NCBI GenBank assembly: GCA_021030905.1
Contig: JAGFMI010000031.1
Coordinates: 62,001 to 126,000 of the forward strand
Length of the DNA: 64,000 nucleotides
Direction of reading: 5' to 3'
Source: Pyrenula massariospora
Lineage: Eukaryota > Ascomycota > Eurotiomycetes > Pyrenulales > Pyrenulaceae
Shown: piece by piece, positions 10,025 to 22,193 of the stretch
Layout: each line of letters opens with the position of its first letter
How positions within the stretch are numbered: the first letter of the stretch is position 1
The notes under the pieces: model-generated
What the model was told of the DNA's origin: nothing
Database searches by the model: none
The model's input: only the letters and a program-made list of their open reading frames with translations
Translations under genes and position numbers: made by a program

Positions 10025-12823
10025 ATGGCATCTTTGCTTCGCCGGCCAGGCAAAATTACCCAGAGCTCAACAACCGCCGCAGAATGTCTCTTATGCCGTC
10101 ACAATTACGTTCCCTCTGTTGCCAGGGCACGATTGCGCTCACATGCTGAGCCATCACGTTCGCGCGCCTACGCTACCGTGAATCCAGGTTCTCCACAAAC
10201 TCCGAAGAATCAAAAGCCGAAGAATCAAAAGCCAAAGAAAGAAAAGGCTAAGGAAGAGGATGATCAAGATGGGCAGAAAGATAAGAAGCTTGAATCTCAA
10301 GCTGCCAAAACCCCTGGCAAGGTACCACCAGGATTTGAGAATTTGTTCAACAAGGACTCAAAATCAAGCCCAATATCAGGCCCATCCGGTGGTGTCAGCG
10401 ATGGCGAGTCACCGTCTCCAAACATGGTTTCTCTAAGTCAAGAAGAAATCGCTATGCTTGAGTCTCTTGTGGGAAAGCTCAAGGCTGCCGCATCGAAGAG
10501 TCAACAGAAAACCATGGAAGAAGCCCTTGAGATGATGAAGACCAAGGGAATCCCTGCCGAGTTCAAGGAGGTTATGAAGGAGATTGGTCTTGAGCCAGGC
10601 AAAGAGATCAAGCTGACACTCGCGACTGCGATAAGAGCAAGCCGAATATTGTCAAAAATAGTCGATATGGACCAGAGCGAACTCAATAGTTACATGCAAG
10701 GAGCACAGCCGAAACAAGAAAGCAAGAACGAAGGGCAAAAATCGCGTCAGCAGAAAAATAAAGAAAGCCAATCTTTACCTCCGAATGCCTACGCATTTAA
10801 ATTCGACACCAACATGTTCCTCATCTCCGCGTTTGTCGCCTACTACATCTACCGCACGATCAATCCTGGTGAAAATTCCAGAGACATTACATGGCAAGAG
10901 TTTCGGACCACATTTTTCGATAAGGGACTCGTTGACAAGCTTACGGTATTTAATCGGAATAAGGTCCGGGTCGAGCTTCATCGTGAACGCGTTGCTCAAA
11001 TGTATCCCGAGTCACCGGCTGCTCATGCCGGTTTCTACTACTACTTCACAATTGGATCCGTTGAGTCTTTTGAACGCCGGCTAGATGATGCGCATAACGA
11101 GCTGGGCATACCAAGTTCGGAAAGAATACCAGTAGCTTACCAAGATGAGATACCCTGGATGGCGGCATTTTTCAATATCCTTCCGACAGTGCTTTTCATT
11201 GGCGGCCTTTTCTGGCTCTCACGGAGAGCGGCATCTGGAGGCGGCGGGCAGAGCGGCATCTTTGGAATTGGGAAAAGCAGGGCCAAGCGGTTCAATCACG
11301 AGACAGATATCAAGACCAAATTTGCGGACGTTGCTGGTATGGACGAAGCAAAGGTTGAAATCATGGAATTCGTTAGTTTCCTCAAAGATCCAGGTCAATA
11401 CCAAAAGTTGGGGGCAAAAATCCCTCGAGGTGCCATTCTCTCCGGTCCACCAGGGACTGGTAAGACGCTTTTAGCAAAAGCCACAGCAGGCGAATCAGGG
11501 GTCCCATTTTTCAGCGTTAGCGGGTCTGAGTTTGTAGAGATGTTCGTTGGCGTTGGCCCTTCTAGGGTCCGAGATCTATTCGCCAATGCACGAAAGAACA
11601 CACCCTGCATCATCTTCATTGACGAGATCGATGCTATCGGGAAATCTAGGGGAAAGGGGAATTTTGGAGGTGGGAACGATGAACGAGAAAGCACACTTAA
11701 CCAAATCCTGACAGAAATGGACGGATTCAATACTTCAGAACAAGTTGTTGTACTTGCTGGAACGAATAGACCTGATGTGCTCGATCGGGCGTTGATGCGT
11801 CCTGGGCGCTTTGACCGACACATTTCCATTGACAGGCCGACAATGGATGGTCGCAAACAAATATTCAAGGTGCATCTGAAAAAGATCGTGACCACTGTGG
11901 ATATAGAGTATCTCACCGGTCGCTTATCCGCCCTCACACCGGGCTTTTCCGGTGCTGATATTGCTAATTGTGTCAATGAGGCAGCTCTCATTGGTAAGGA
12001 TTTTCCGGTTCTTGTCCTGTTCTACATGATCTAACATTATGCAGCCGCCCGTGCACAAGCGTCTGAGGTCACTATGACCCATTTCGAATCCGCCATCGAG
12101 CGTGTGATTGGTGGGCTTGAGAAGAAGTCTCTAGTGTTGACACCTGAAGAAAAGAAAACCGTCGCTTACCACGAAGCTGGCCATGCGATTTGTGGATGGT
12201 TTTTCAAGTATGCGGATCCGCTCCTCAAAGTGTCCATCATTCCGCGCGGTCAAGGTGCCCTGGGTTATGCCCAATATCTTCCTGCTGGTGGTGGAGACGT
12301 CTACCTCATGAACGTGAATCAGCTGATGGATCGCATGGCCATGACGCTTGGTGGGAGAGTCAGTGAAGAGATCTGGTTCGATACAGTTACTTCCGGAGCA
12401 AGTGATGACTTCAATAAAGTCACACGTATGGCGACTGCCATGGTGACAGAATGGGGTATGTCTCAAAAGATAGGGTATCTGCATTATAAGGACGACGAGC
12501 AGCGCCTCCACAAACCATTCTCGGAAGAAACTGCACGTAATATCGATGCCGAAGTCCGACGAATTGTCGACGAAGCCTATAAACAGTGCAAGGAGCTCCT
12601 TACCGAAAAGCGAAAACAGGTTCAGATGGTAGCTGAGGAGCTACTTAATAAAGAAATGCTGGCTCGTGATGATCTGGTGCGACTGTTGGGAAAGCGACCC
12701 TTCGAAGAAAAGGACGACTTCGCCAAATACTTTGATAATAGAGAAGGTGGAAAGAGCGCGCCACCGCCACCGCCTGCTGAGGATGAGGGCAAAGGACCGG
12801 AAGTGCCAGCGCCGGCACAGTGA
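10025..12823 (+). CDS. AFG3: Mitochondrial m-AAA protease subunit (AFG3/YTA10 type)
   Basis: Two exons, 10025-11993 and 12045-12823, are joined over a 51-base intron (CTAAC at 12031), giving 915 residues. The ATG at 10025 is used because the longer frame begins with TTG. The N-terminus is Arg/Ser-rich without acids, as in a mitochondrial presequence. Two membrane spans follow near residues 264-280 and 381-400. The AAA module has Walker A GPPGTGKT at about 474-481, Walker B IIFIDEID near 530 and the SRH arginines in RPGRFDRH near 595. The zinc-protease motif HEAGH is at about 699. The complex degrades misfolded inner-membrane proteins and matures respiratory-chain and ribosomal subunits. The phrase [20 protein letters not shown] favours the AFG3 branch over YTA12, but that split is by eye. 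Confidence 0.95.
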
Positions 12824-13311
12824 GATATTGTTAGAATAGTATGGGCGGTTGATGAATCCCACGAATATCTTCGCTCTTGTTTGTAGATATGCAGGCTAAA
12901 GGCTAGCGAAGTGGTGTCCTCGAGATGGTGGACTCTGTCTATACTTTTGTACTTCATCTCTAGAGTTGGCCATGCGTTGACATTTAGAAACACAATTTCG
13001 GCATCTAATTATTAGATAATGATAGGTGTACGCTGAAGATACTCATTGTGCTCACCAAAGGCTGAAAAATCCGGGTCTAAGCAACTGGACCAATGAAGGT
13101 TGTCAACCTGGATCCCTTCATCTTCGGTATTCTGCTCGAATACGGAGACATTCGAGGAAGGTTCCGTCTTACCACTCTTAGACTAGCGTATCCGGAACCT
13201 TCACTCGAGGTTAAATACCCGCGTCCTTGACTTTCAGTCCGCATTCACGTCAAAGATTTGACAACTTTCAACCACCGCATCGCGTGCAACGTGCTGTTCA
13301 TCGCAGCCATC
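12824..13311. other. Spacer between AFG3 and BBP
   Basis: About 490 bases holding the AFG3 3' end and the BBP promoter. No gene or repeat was seen. Confidence 0.6.
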
Positions 13312-15403
13312 ATGTCCTGGCGCAATCAAGGCATTACCGGATCCAACAATATTCCGCTCGGCACTCGTCGCCGATTTGGGGGAGACGACAATGGTGCTCA
13401 AAATGGTAGCTACACACCATCAGACACTTCGGGAGCTGATGCTTCCTATAAACGCGGTCGTAGTCCTACTAGAGGTACGTTCATCACTTCCTAATCCTCT
13501 GCGCGAATACTCGCTGACATCTCTAGCCGAAGCTGTCGTCGATGGCGTAAAGCGGCGTAAAAAGCGCAACCGGTGGGGTGACGCCCAGGAGAACAAGGCT
13601 GCCGGCCTGATGGGCCTTCCCACGATGATCATGGCAAACATGACAACCGAACAGCTCGAAGCTTATACTCTGCATCTTCGCATCGAAGAGATCAGCCAAA
13701 AGTTGCGCATCAACGACGTGGTTCCTGCGGATGGCGATAGGTGAGTTCTCAACACACCTTAAGAAGAATACATTCTAACGAATTCTTCACAGGTCACCGT
13801 CGCCAGCTCCTCAATACGATAATTTTGGCAGACGTGTCAATACCCGCGAGTATCGTTATCGAAAGCGACTCGAAGACGAGCGTCACAAGCAGATCGAAAA
13901 GGCCATGAAGATCATCCCCAACTACCACCCACCTTCTGACTACAGACGCCCCACTAAAACACAGGAGAAGGTCTATGTGCCGGTCAACGACTACCCCGAA
14001 ATTAACTTCAGTATGATAACTAACCCTCTAACTGCACACTTTCTTATGTCTTTCATTTCCTATTTTCTGTCCGGCTTGACATGTGGCCAACAGAAGTATC
14101 CTTCAACACTAACCATTTCTAACACTCCTTCTCCATCATTTAAATTGTGAGAATCAAAAGACTAACATTTAGCTACCCCTAAGTCGGTTTACTCATTGGA
14201 CCTCGTGGCAACACTTTAAAGAAAATGGAGACTGAATCACAAGCCAAGATTGCCATCAGAGGCAAAGGCTCTGTCAAAGAGGGAAAAGGTCGCTCTGACG
14301 CAGCTCACACCAGCAACCAGGAAGAAGATTTACACTGTTTGATCATGGCAGATACCGAGGAGAAGGTCAATAAAGCGAAGAAGCTCATCCATAACGTGAT
14401 TGAGACGGTACGTCAACTCCCCTCAATCTATCACAATAGGTCTGACTAGTGTTTTTAGGCGGCCTCGATTCCTGAAGGTCAAAATGAATTGAAGCGGAAC
14501 CAGCTCCGAGAACTTGCAGCACTCAACGGTACGCTTCGCGACGACGAGAACCAAGCTTGTCAAAACTGTAAGAAACCCCCACATGCCTTGCTTCTATTCT
14601 TTTCTCACCGAATTATAGGTGGCCAAATCGGACACAGGAAATATGACTGCCCGGAGCAGAAGAACTTCACAGCGAATATTATTTGTCGCTCCTGTGGTAA
14701 TGCTGGTCATGTTGCCCGAGACTGTCCCGAGCGACAACGCGGTACGGATCCTCGCAATTATCCCAGCGCTCCCAATGGCCGTCCGCAAGGCAGAATCGCA
14801 GGTGGGGATGCTGTAGACAGAGAAATGGAGCAACTCATGCAGGAATTGGGTGGAAATCCATCTGGCGATGGTATGCCAGCCCGAATCGAAGCTGGTCCCG
14901 GCGGCTATGAAGAGGGTGGCGAATATGGTGGTGATCGTGACCTAAAGCCGTGGCAAAAGCAACCAACAGGAGCCGCGGCACCGTGGTCAAGACCTCGCGA
15001 AGATCGCGAATATGGCGGGGGTGGCTCAGCAGCGCCATGGGCAAACCGTGGGGGAGACAATTATGGTGGCTACGGTGGGCAGCAAAATTACGGTGGGCCG
15101 CCTGGAGGTGGTGCACCATGGCAACAACCTCCCCCCCCTCCTCCGGGTGGACAACAAGGCTACGCATACGGCTATCCTGGGTATGATCAAGGTCAGTCAC
15201 TTGGTGCACCGCCTGGCCTTCCTCAAATGCTGCAAAACTATGGAGCTCCACCGCCACCGCCTTCTGGAAGTGCTCCCCCGCCTCCGCCATCCGACTATCC
15301 CCCTCCTCCAGTAAGTCATCGACTTGAGAATTACTCCGCATAGCAATTACTAACTACCTCTCAGCCACCGGGAGATCAACCGCCTCCTCCGCCGCCATCC
15401 TAA
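13312..15403 (+). CDS. BBP: Branchpoint-binding protein (BBP/SF1)
   Basis: Seven exons fit: 13312-13474, 13527-13740, 13793-14010, 14184-14407, 14459-14567, 14619-15310 and 15365-15403, giving 552 residues. The start is the ATG of MSWRNQG. Domains in order are the SF1 helix-hairpin region ([11 protein letters not shown], with the Trp used to bind U2AF65), the KH-QUA2 RNA-binding domain with the GPRGN loop (around 200-290), two CCHC zinc knuckles ([14 protein letters not shown] and [14 protein letters not shown], around 307-345), and a Gly- then Pro-rich tail with PPPPP runs. In the nucleus it binds the intron branch point UACUAAC during early spliceosome assembly. The second zinc-knuckle motif supports the yeast/fungal BBP form. 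Intron 3 (14011-14183) is unusually long for this gene; see findings. Confidence 0.95.
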
Positions 15404-15672
15404 TCGTTCCGACGTTGGAGGAAAATAATACTCACTATTTGACTTACCGGTGTGAGATGGTTTGAAGGGTGCGGTCATTTACTTTTCGGTTCATAATTCA
15501 CAAATGGTGGGCATCCAAGGCAGAGTTATTCCTGCAGCTCGGCCACGGGGACGTCAGGAATGCTCATTTGTTTACATTCCTTTCTTCAAATTTGTACTTG
15601 TACATTATTAGTTTTCTAGAAAATCGATACTTTCCTTTACAACACATAAGCATTGAAAAGTTTCATACAATC

Positions 15673-18564
15673 ATGACAGACTCCGACTATGACCAAGTCC
15701 TCCGCGTCCGCCGCTTTATCGACGAATTCAAACTCCCCGACGAGGAAGAATGTGAAACCCAAGAAAAAGCCTATGGAGAAGGCAACCTGCCCCAGCACTG
15801 GGCCACGCCTCTCTACTACTACAGAAAGGGGTACGATCGGGAGGAAGTCGCCATTGAACTTTTGGAGAGCGTCACGGCGCACCATGAGCGGTTTCAGCAG
15901 ACGATACCGGAGCGGCGGATGGGCGTGGTGCTGCAGGGGACCAGCCAGGGGGGACGTTTTGACCGGCCGCCCGAAGAGTTTATTAGGGAGGAGCTGTATG
16001 CGTTCGGTGCTCGCGGTGAGGCTCCCCTTGTTCTATGTGGTGTGTGGAGGGTGCTGATGGGTTGTGACAGCGCAGCAAGCCCGCCATCCGAGCCTGACTG
16101 GCACAGTGCTTGATATCTTCGGGAGCAGCCGGTGGTTGCTTGACGACTCGAAGGGCATGTCTGCTGCTAGCCGGATGAACAGTATTTACCAGAGCTGTAT
16201 TCTCGCGTCTAGATTGGTGAAATTGTCGGGAACTTTTCTGATGGCGCTTTTGCCGAAGCCGAATATTGCGTATTGTCGCGTCTTGCCGTATCTGGGGAAG
16301 CAGGGCGCGGAGGTAGATGGGAAGGTCAAGGAACATCTGCGGGAAATCGTGAGTCTTTACTCTCTTCCTTGTCTTGCTGGTTTCGGTAGTCGAGAAAGGA
16401 AGATGGAGCTAATCCACTACGCTGATTGGAAGGCAAAATTCATGCGCTGGAAAGAAGACAACAACATCCTCCGCCACTACGGCTGGCTCGGCACCGTGCA
16501 CCACGGTCTCGGTGGCCCAAATCGACCCGTTGGTCCTCAGTCCGCAGAAGACCTTGATGCAGCGGACGCACGTGACCGATCTCAGCGATCAACGCACCGG
16601 CAGAAGATGCTCGTCATTGCGTCGGAGTTGATCGATAATGTGATCGAGACACGCCCGGGCTCGGATCAGAAGGTGTTTGCGATCTGGGTTTTGGCACTGG
16701 AGATGATCAAGCAGCTCGGGAAGTTTATCCTCTTGCACCGATTTGAATACGATCAACACCGACCAGATCCTGCGTTGGAAGATTTCGTGGATCGTGATAT
16801 TGGGGAGAATTGGCTCGCGTGGTTGTTTGGTGGGTGGGTGCTGAAGCCGCATGGTTATCCGTATCAGCTGCCGAATAAGCAGGCGCTGTTGCAAGGTTTG
16901 CAGTGGGAGAAGATGTATCGTGCAGGTTATCAGAGTCCGGAGTGGACGGTTGCGTATTCGTGTCAGTTATCGTACTTGGACAACTTGCTGGTGAATGAGA
17001 CCTGGGTTCCGTATCGGACTGGACGAGTAACAGGGGAGCATGCGGCGTTTATCAGGGAGACGATGTTACATCCTCCAAACCCGTTTCGAAGAGGGGAGAC
17101 GGCAAGAAGAGCATTGAAAGTGAGGCTGCTGTGGCATTTGGATACCTTCAAGCTTGGGATCGTGAGACCGGGAGAGATGCTATGGATTGATGTTGCTGGG
17201 GCTTGCGGTAATACGTTTGATGATCAGGACTGGGGTGAAGATCCCACAAGGGAGGATGGTGAGAAGAAGGCCGAGAACAAAGGGGAGAAGGGGAAGACAG
17301 AGAAAAGAGGCAGGAAGAGAGGTAAAGGCAAGAAGAGAGTCGTACAGGAGATCAGCAGTGATGATGATTCTGTTCTCTCAGTACCAGTGCCCAAGAGGAA
17401 GAAGACAGAAGCAGCGCGAATCGCAGAGACAGTGGACAACTATGACCGAGAGTTGAGAGAGCTGGCTGCCAAGCAAAAAGCTGCAGAGCGAAAGAGATCT
17501 GCTGCAGAGCAGGTCTTGAGGCAGCTGCAGGATCCTAGACAGAAGGAGAACATCACGCCTTTGCCTCAGTACTATGATCCGACCAATAACAGCACATACC
17601 AACCACTACCACTTGACCTCATCGGACCCGAGCAAGAGACAGATACTCTGGCAGTGAACACGCAACGAGTCATCAACGAGAACAACACCGCTCCCGGCGA
17701 TGTATACGTCGATCCCATGCAATTGACTATTCCAAGCAGCCAGGAATTCAGTGACCCGGTCGCCAGAGCTGCTATGGAGGAAGTCGCTAATTCGATCACG
17801 ATGGACGAAATTTACCAGATATTGGGTCAAAATCCACCTGATCATTACCAACCTCCGCCATCGTTTGAAGGAGAAGAAGATGCAGCTGGAGGATCAAGAT
17901 CTGTACGGAAAAGACAGACAACAGCTCGTACGTCTAGGGGTAAGGGTGAGGTCAATGAGCATGCGAAGATGTCAAAGGGGCGGAAGAGAGTCAGTTGGTA
18001 CGTCATTCGATCTGTGCTGGATGCGGAACCGGGTGAGGCACCCACAACAACTGTCAACAGAGTAAGAAGTTTGAGGGCAACGAGGAGGCAAGAACTTAGT
18101 AAGGTGTACAGAAAGGCCATTGAGAAAAGGAGAAGTATCGTAGAGGATATGCGAGAGGGCGAAATCCTAGAAAGCAGTCTATCGCATCAGCGTGGGAAGG
18201 AAGAATTTTTGACCGTCAAGAAGATGCCAGGTGTAAGGGTCTGGCTCAAGCCACCAAGCAATTACGACTGCGAATCCTGCGTGGAGGAGTCAGGCATTGA
18301 CGAAGGCGAGAGTCAGGAGGGGCATTCTAGGTTGAAGCCACGTGTGAAGAGAATGAGAAATACGACACCAGCTAAGTAAGTGGGAACGCTTCAAGGCATC
18401 AAGTCAGACGTTAATCTAACGGGGATAGACCAATTGAGCCAATGCAACAAAAAACTTCGGGTACATCCAGCAAGATTCAAAGAGAAGCAAGAAGATCAAG
18501 TGGGAAAAATGTGAAAAATAAGACGGTCATCAAAGGGCCAACAGGAACAAAGAACAAGCGGTGA
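15673..18564 (+). CDS. Conserved-looking nuclear-type protein, function unknown
   Basis: Four exons fit: 15673-16015, 16071-16348, 16433-18375 and 18429-18564, giving 899 residues. The middle intron (16349-16432) is 84 bases with no in-frame stop, so it might be retained. The terminal exon is needed because GTAAGT begins inside the last lysine codon. Residues 1 to about 500 look folded and aromatic-rich (for example HYGWLGTVHHGLGGPNRPVG). Then come a strongly basic Lys/Arg/Glu tract (KRGRKRGKGKKR), a DDDS acidic patch followed by PKRKK, which looks like a nuclear localisation signal, a short coiled coil rich in Ala/Lys/Glu, and a basic tail. No domain was recognised. It starts 270 bases after BBP on the same strand. 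Confidence 0.75.
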
Positions 18565-19353
18565 GATGGAGCTACCGTCAAAGACAATAGATATTTAGAA
18601 CGGACATTAGAATTTTTATCGTCGCCCAGTAACAATTTAAGAATCTACCTTAATGTTGTCTATTAGTCAACTCTCTTCAAGCATCTAGACTTCTTCCCGA
18701 GGTGTTGATTTATTCGGGAAACTCGACGCAAGAATTCGCCGAGTACTAATCTTAGGCCTCAGAAAGGAAAACCTCTTGGAAGTCCACCATCATGTTCCTG
18801 CAACAGGTCAACGAGGCCACGCAATGTAGAGTTATCATAGCCACCGCGGCCATCCGGGCTGATCGACAGAGATGCAGATGCGGATCTCATCGCTCACCGT
18901 GCCTGGATCTGCAGCGAAGTATTGAGCATCGCTGTCATCAACGTACGGACATTTTCTACAATTCTCTGACGTGCTCTCCATGTATCTTTCACACCGTGGG
19001 AGATTTGGTCTCCTACGTCCTTTGAACGACTCGAAATCGCTCGCTCGAGACATCTAGAACGTGTTGACTTGAACCGAGGCATTACTGCTCCTGCCATATC
19101 TGGCTTGTACAGTTCCACCTCCGGCTCAGCAACTTATTTTCGGTACGCATATTTTCATATTTGCCCCGGGGGACTCGTCGATAGACTTGTTATTCTTTGT
19201 TTAAACCTCTTCTTACTTTCCAAGGACCGCTGCCGCAGCATCGAATTCTCAGACACTTAAAGGCTCCTGAAACAATCAAGTTCTATCTAATAAAACGCAA
19301 AGCTGAGCATCTCCCAAGAAACGAGACCACGAGGCCAACTATCACGATCCAAC
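18565..19353. other. Spacer upstream of CAB2
   Basis: Nearly 800 bases between two plus-strand genes. It holds a 3' end and the CAB2 promoter. Short open frames on both strands have no domain and no supported splice joins. Confidence 0.55.
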
Positions 19354-20556
19354 ATGCCTTCTTCTCCATCAGAAGATCCTGCCAGCCAGTATTTTCAAAC
19401 CAATTCACCCCCGGCAGCTCTGAAGAGTCATATCAATACTTCCCGGGACTTTATCAACCACCACGCCTCAAACAACCCCGCGCAACGCATCGCTCTTGTT
19501 ACGAGCGGCGGGACAACAGTACCTTTGGAGAACCAAACAGTCCGTTTTATTGACAACTTCTCCGCAGGTACACGTGGGGCCACGAGCGCCGAGTACTTTC
19601 TGCGGGAGGGCTACGCCGTGATATTTCTTCACCGACAATTTAGCCTGCTACCATTTAGTAGACACTACAGCCACACTACCGACTGTTTTCTTGACTTCAT
19701 GCAGGAGGTTAGCCACGGAGATGACCCAAAAGCGACAGAAGTGATCGTTAAGCAGCATTACCAAGACAAAATGCTGAAAGTCCTGCGAGAGTACCAAGCT
19801 GCTAGGAACGGCGAAATGCTGCTCTTGCTTCCCTTCACAACCGTGACAGAATATCTGTTCGCGCTCCGAGCCATCGCTACGGAGATGAAGCCGCTTGGTT
19901 CCCGAGCGTTGTTTTACCTGGCTGCGGCAGTTAGTGATTTTTTCATTCCCCGAGATCGCTTAGTTGAGCACAAGATTCAGAGCGGAGAAGACTATTTGAA
20001 TTCAGACGGGCAGCAAGTACCAGATGCTGAAGCAGGGGTTGAGCAGAAGCAGACGGCGGCTGGAAAGTCCCAGCTCCTCATCAACCTAGATCCTGTACCA
20101 AAGTTTCTGCGGAACCTTGTTGATAGCTGGAAGCCTTCCGGTAGTATGGTTGTTAGTTTCAAGCTGGAAACGGACCCGAAGCTGCTAGTGGGGAAGAGTC
20201 GTCAAGCGCTGCAGAAGTATGGGCACGACTTGGTGATTGGCAACTTGCTCACGACAAGGAAATGGGAAGTGGTGTTTGTCAGTAAAAAAGGGGACAGATG
20301 GATCAGAGTGCCCCGCATGAAAAGAGGTAAAAGCTTTAGTGGAGTTGAAGGAATGGTGGGGAAGGCAGCGGGATTATTGAGAGAAAGCACGGATTCCAAG
20401 GAAGATGATGGGGTCGACGAGGAAGAGGCTGAGCCGGATCTGAGCGGTGGAGAAGTACGAGAGGGTATGGAGATTGAGAGCTTGATTGTCCCGGAGTTGG
20501 CGAGAATACACGCAAACATGATCTTGAGTAAGGACATCTCCTTGAAGAGAGATTAG
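19354..20556 (+). CDS. CAB2: Phosphopantothenate-cysteine ligase (coenzyme A synthesis)
   Basis: A single exon of 400 residues starts at an ATG. It joins cysteine to 4'-phosphopantothenate in a nucleotide-dependent reaction, the second step of coenzyme A synthesis from pantothenate, in the cytosol. The eukaryotic PPCS signatures are clear: VTSGGTTVPLE at residues 49-59, VRFIDNFSAGTRGATSAEY at 63-81, AAAVSDFFIP near 190 and the dimer/active-site region DLVIGNLLTTR near 290. It is longer than the human enzyme (about 311 residues) and near the yeast one, the extra length being an acidic insert near 350 (EEAEPDLSGGE). No intron is evident. Confidence 0.93.
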   Translation: MPSSPSEDPASQYFQTNSPPAALKSHINTSRDFINHHASNNPAQRIALVTSGGTTVPLENQTVRFIDNFSAGTRGATSAEYFLREGYAVIFLHRQFSLLPFSRHYSHTTDCFLDFMQEVSHGDDPKATEVIVKQHYQDKMLKVLREYQAARNGEMLLLLPFTTVTEYLFALRAIATEMKPLGSRALFYLAAAVSDFFIPRDRLVEHKIQSGEDYLNSDGQQVPDAEAGVEQKQTAAGKSQLLINLDPVPKFLRNLVDSWKPSGSMVVSFKLETDPKLLVGKSRQALQKYGHDLVIGNLLTTRKWEVVFVSKKGDRWIRVPRMKRGKSFSGVEGMVGKAAGLLRESTDSKEDDGVDEEEAEPDLSGGEVREGMEIESLIVPELARIHANMILSKDISLKRD

Positions 20557-22193
20557 ATGTCATGCTTTCGCTGTGGTTAGAGGGGCAAACGGCCTCGCTA
20601 CCCGAAAGTTTGAAGCGCCGCTGGGACTGTGCAAGTGCTTGGGTTTGGCTGGGCAAGACAATGCGAGAGTAGTCTCCATTAACATTCTGGAAGTCAGTAC
20701 ATTGGCCCGCCGGTTGTGCTCAGCCTCCCCCGTTTGAATCTGTCCCAATGCAAATAATCATCAAAGGATTGCTATTGAAGTATGCTCATCCCTGGTGTCT
20801 ACCAAAGTTTCTTCGCTCTTGTTTCTGATCTGACAAAGCGAGGTGAATCATTTCTAGGTCTCCCTAGTCTTGTGATCTTTACAGCTGCTGGAGGTGGTAT
20901 CTCGGAACTTTCGTGATGAGACGGTTCGGAGCTCATTTAGATTATTATCAACCACCTTAAGATGTTTTGCAGCAGTAGACCTAGGCTTGCAACCCTCCGG
21001 TGTGGTTCAGGTTTGTGATGCCTCGTGGGTTTGGCTTGGGTCTCTGTAGGCTGCTCGGTTGCTCGGTTGCTCGGCCAAATCCTTGTCGGATGGCGCTGAA
21101 GAAACCCAGCACTGCCACCACATGCCTCACCAGGTCAGAGGTCAAACGCTGTTGGAAGATCTTTGCAGACGTCGAGAGACAAGTTTGTTGCAAACAGTCG
21201 TGTTCTGCTTCAAGTTTTTCAAATCATGTTCTGTTTGCACGAGATCTAGCCGGATCGAGACAAGCGGCTAAACTTCTTCAAACGTCAAGCGTCGGAGCGC
21301 CAAAGCGACCAGACAAATGCAATTTCCCCTCGTCGCTCAACGTCCTCTCTCTAAGCAGCCTTTAGCGATGTTCCTGAGGAGGGCGAACGATGCCTTCTTG
21401 TCGGAAGAGCATCAGGGATATGTCACCTCTAAGCTGGTGATGTTGATTCTCTAGAGGGGCGGATGGAAGATCGTGTGGATCCAGGTCAGTAGCAGAAACC
21501 ACTCCCCAGATCAAGGTCTACATTGGCGACTTGCTTTCATTATACCTCTGAATCATTGGAAAACTCTAGCGAGTGCTCATTTTGGAGTGAGAAACTCCGG
21601 AATGAAGATGTTCTAAAGCTAACAGAAGGTTTACCAACAGTCGCTCGGCAAACGTTATCTTGGGACAGAGCCTCACGTTCGTCAAGCTTCTCGAAGCTCC
21701 GCCGAAGCTGCGGGATCAAACGGGCCCCAAGCATGGATCCATCTGAAACAAGCTAGCGTCTTCGACGTTCATCTTCGGAACATCGTCTCCCTGAAGATTC
21801 AAAACGGATGACAGTTACTGTGAGCGTTGACTGTCCGCTTTCAGAACAGTGCTCCTAGGGGATCGAAACGGCTCTATCATAGATGTGACAACTCTGCCCA
21901 AGTCGGCGCTTCCACCTCAGTAAACGCACTGACTATGGTCCCCTGAGCAATTTCCGCCATCACTCACGACTGTTCCACGGCAGGTTTCTTCCCAAAGGTA
22001 AGTCTTGGCTATGGTGGCCTCGGTGGTGGTATAGATATCATGGTGACAGCTCTTTTCTGATCTCTTATCACAAGCTTGGTCTTGCCTTTCCTTTGATCAA
22101 GTGTTGCCGCCAGTTGCCATTCTCTTCTCTCCGCTGCGCGGTCAACTATATTCACTCTTTTTCCTTGACGCCCATTTACCTTTGAATTCTCAA
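20557..22193. other. Long spacer between CAB2 and the secreted repeat protein
   Basis: About 1.6 kb without a supported gene. Open frames at 21000-21365 and 21523-21756 show no domain and begin or end arbitrarily. A short run of GGTTGCTC repeats lies near 21057. The last few hundred bases are pyrimidine-rich and probably form the promoter and leader of the gene starting at 22194. Confidence 0.55.

Noticed and set aside
11395-11991. A 198-residue minus-strand frame opposite AFG3
   Set aside because: It is a shadow of the AAA domain, whose Walker and SRH motifs are on the plus strand.
14094-14095. A two-base micro-exon splitting the long BBP intron
   Set aside because: It would shift the frame before the KH domain, so it cannot be part of the main product; it is kept only as part of the regulation idea.
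20557-22193. Search for a hidden gene or tRNA in the 1.6-kb spacer
   Set aside because: No tRNA A/B-box pair, no long phased exons and no domain were found.
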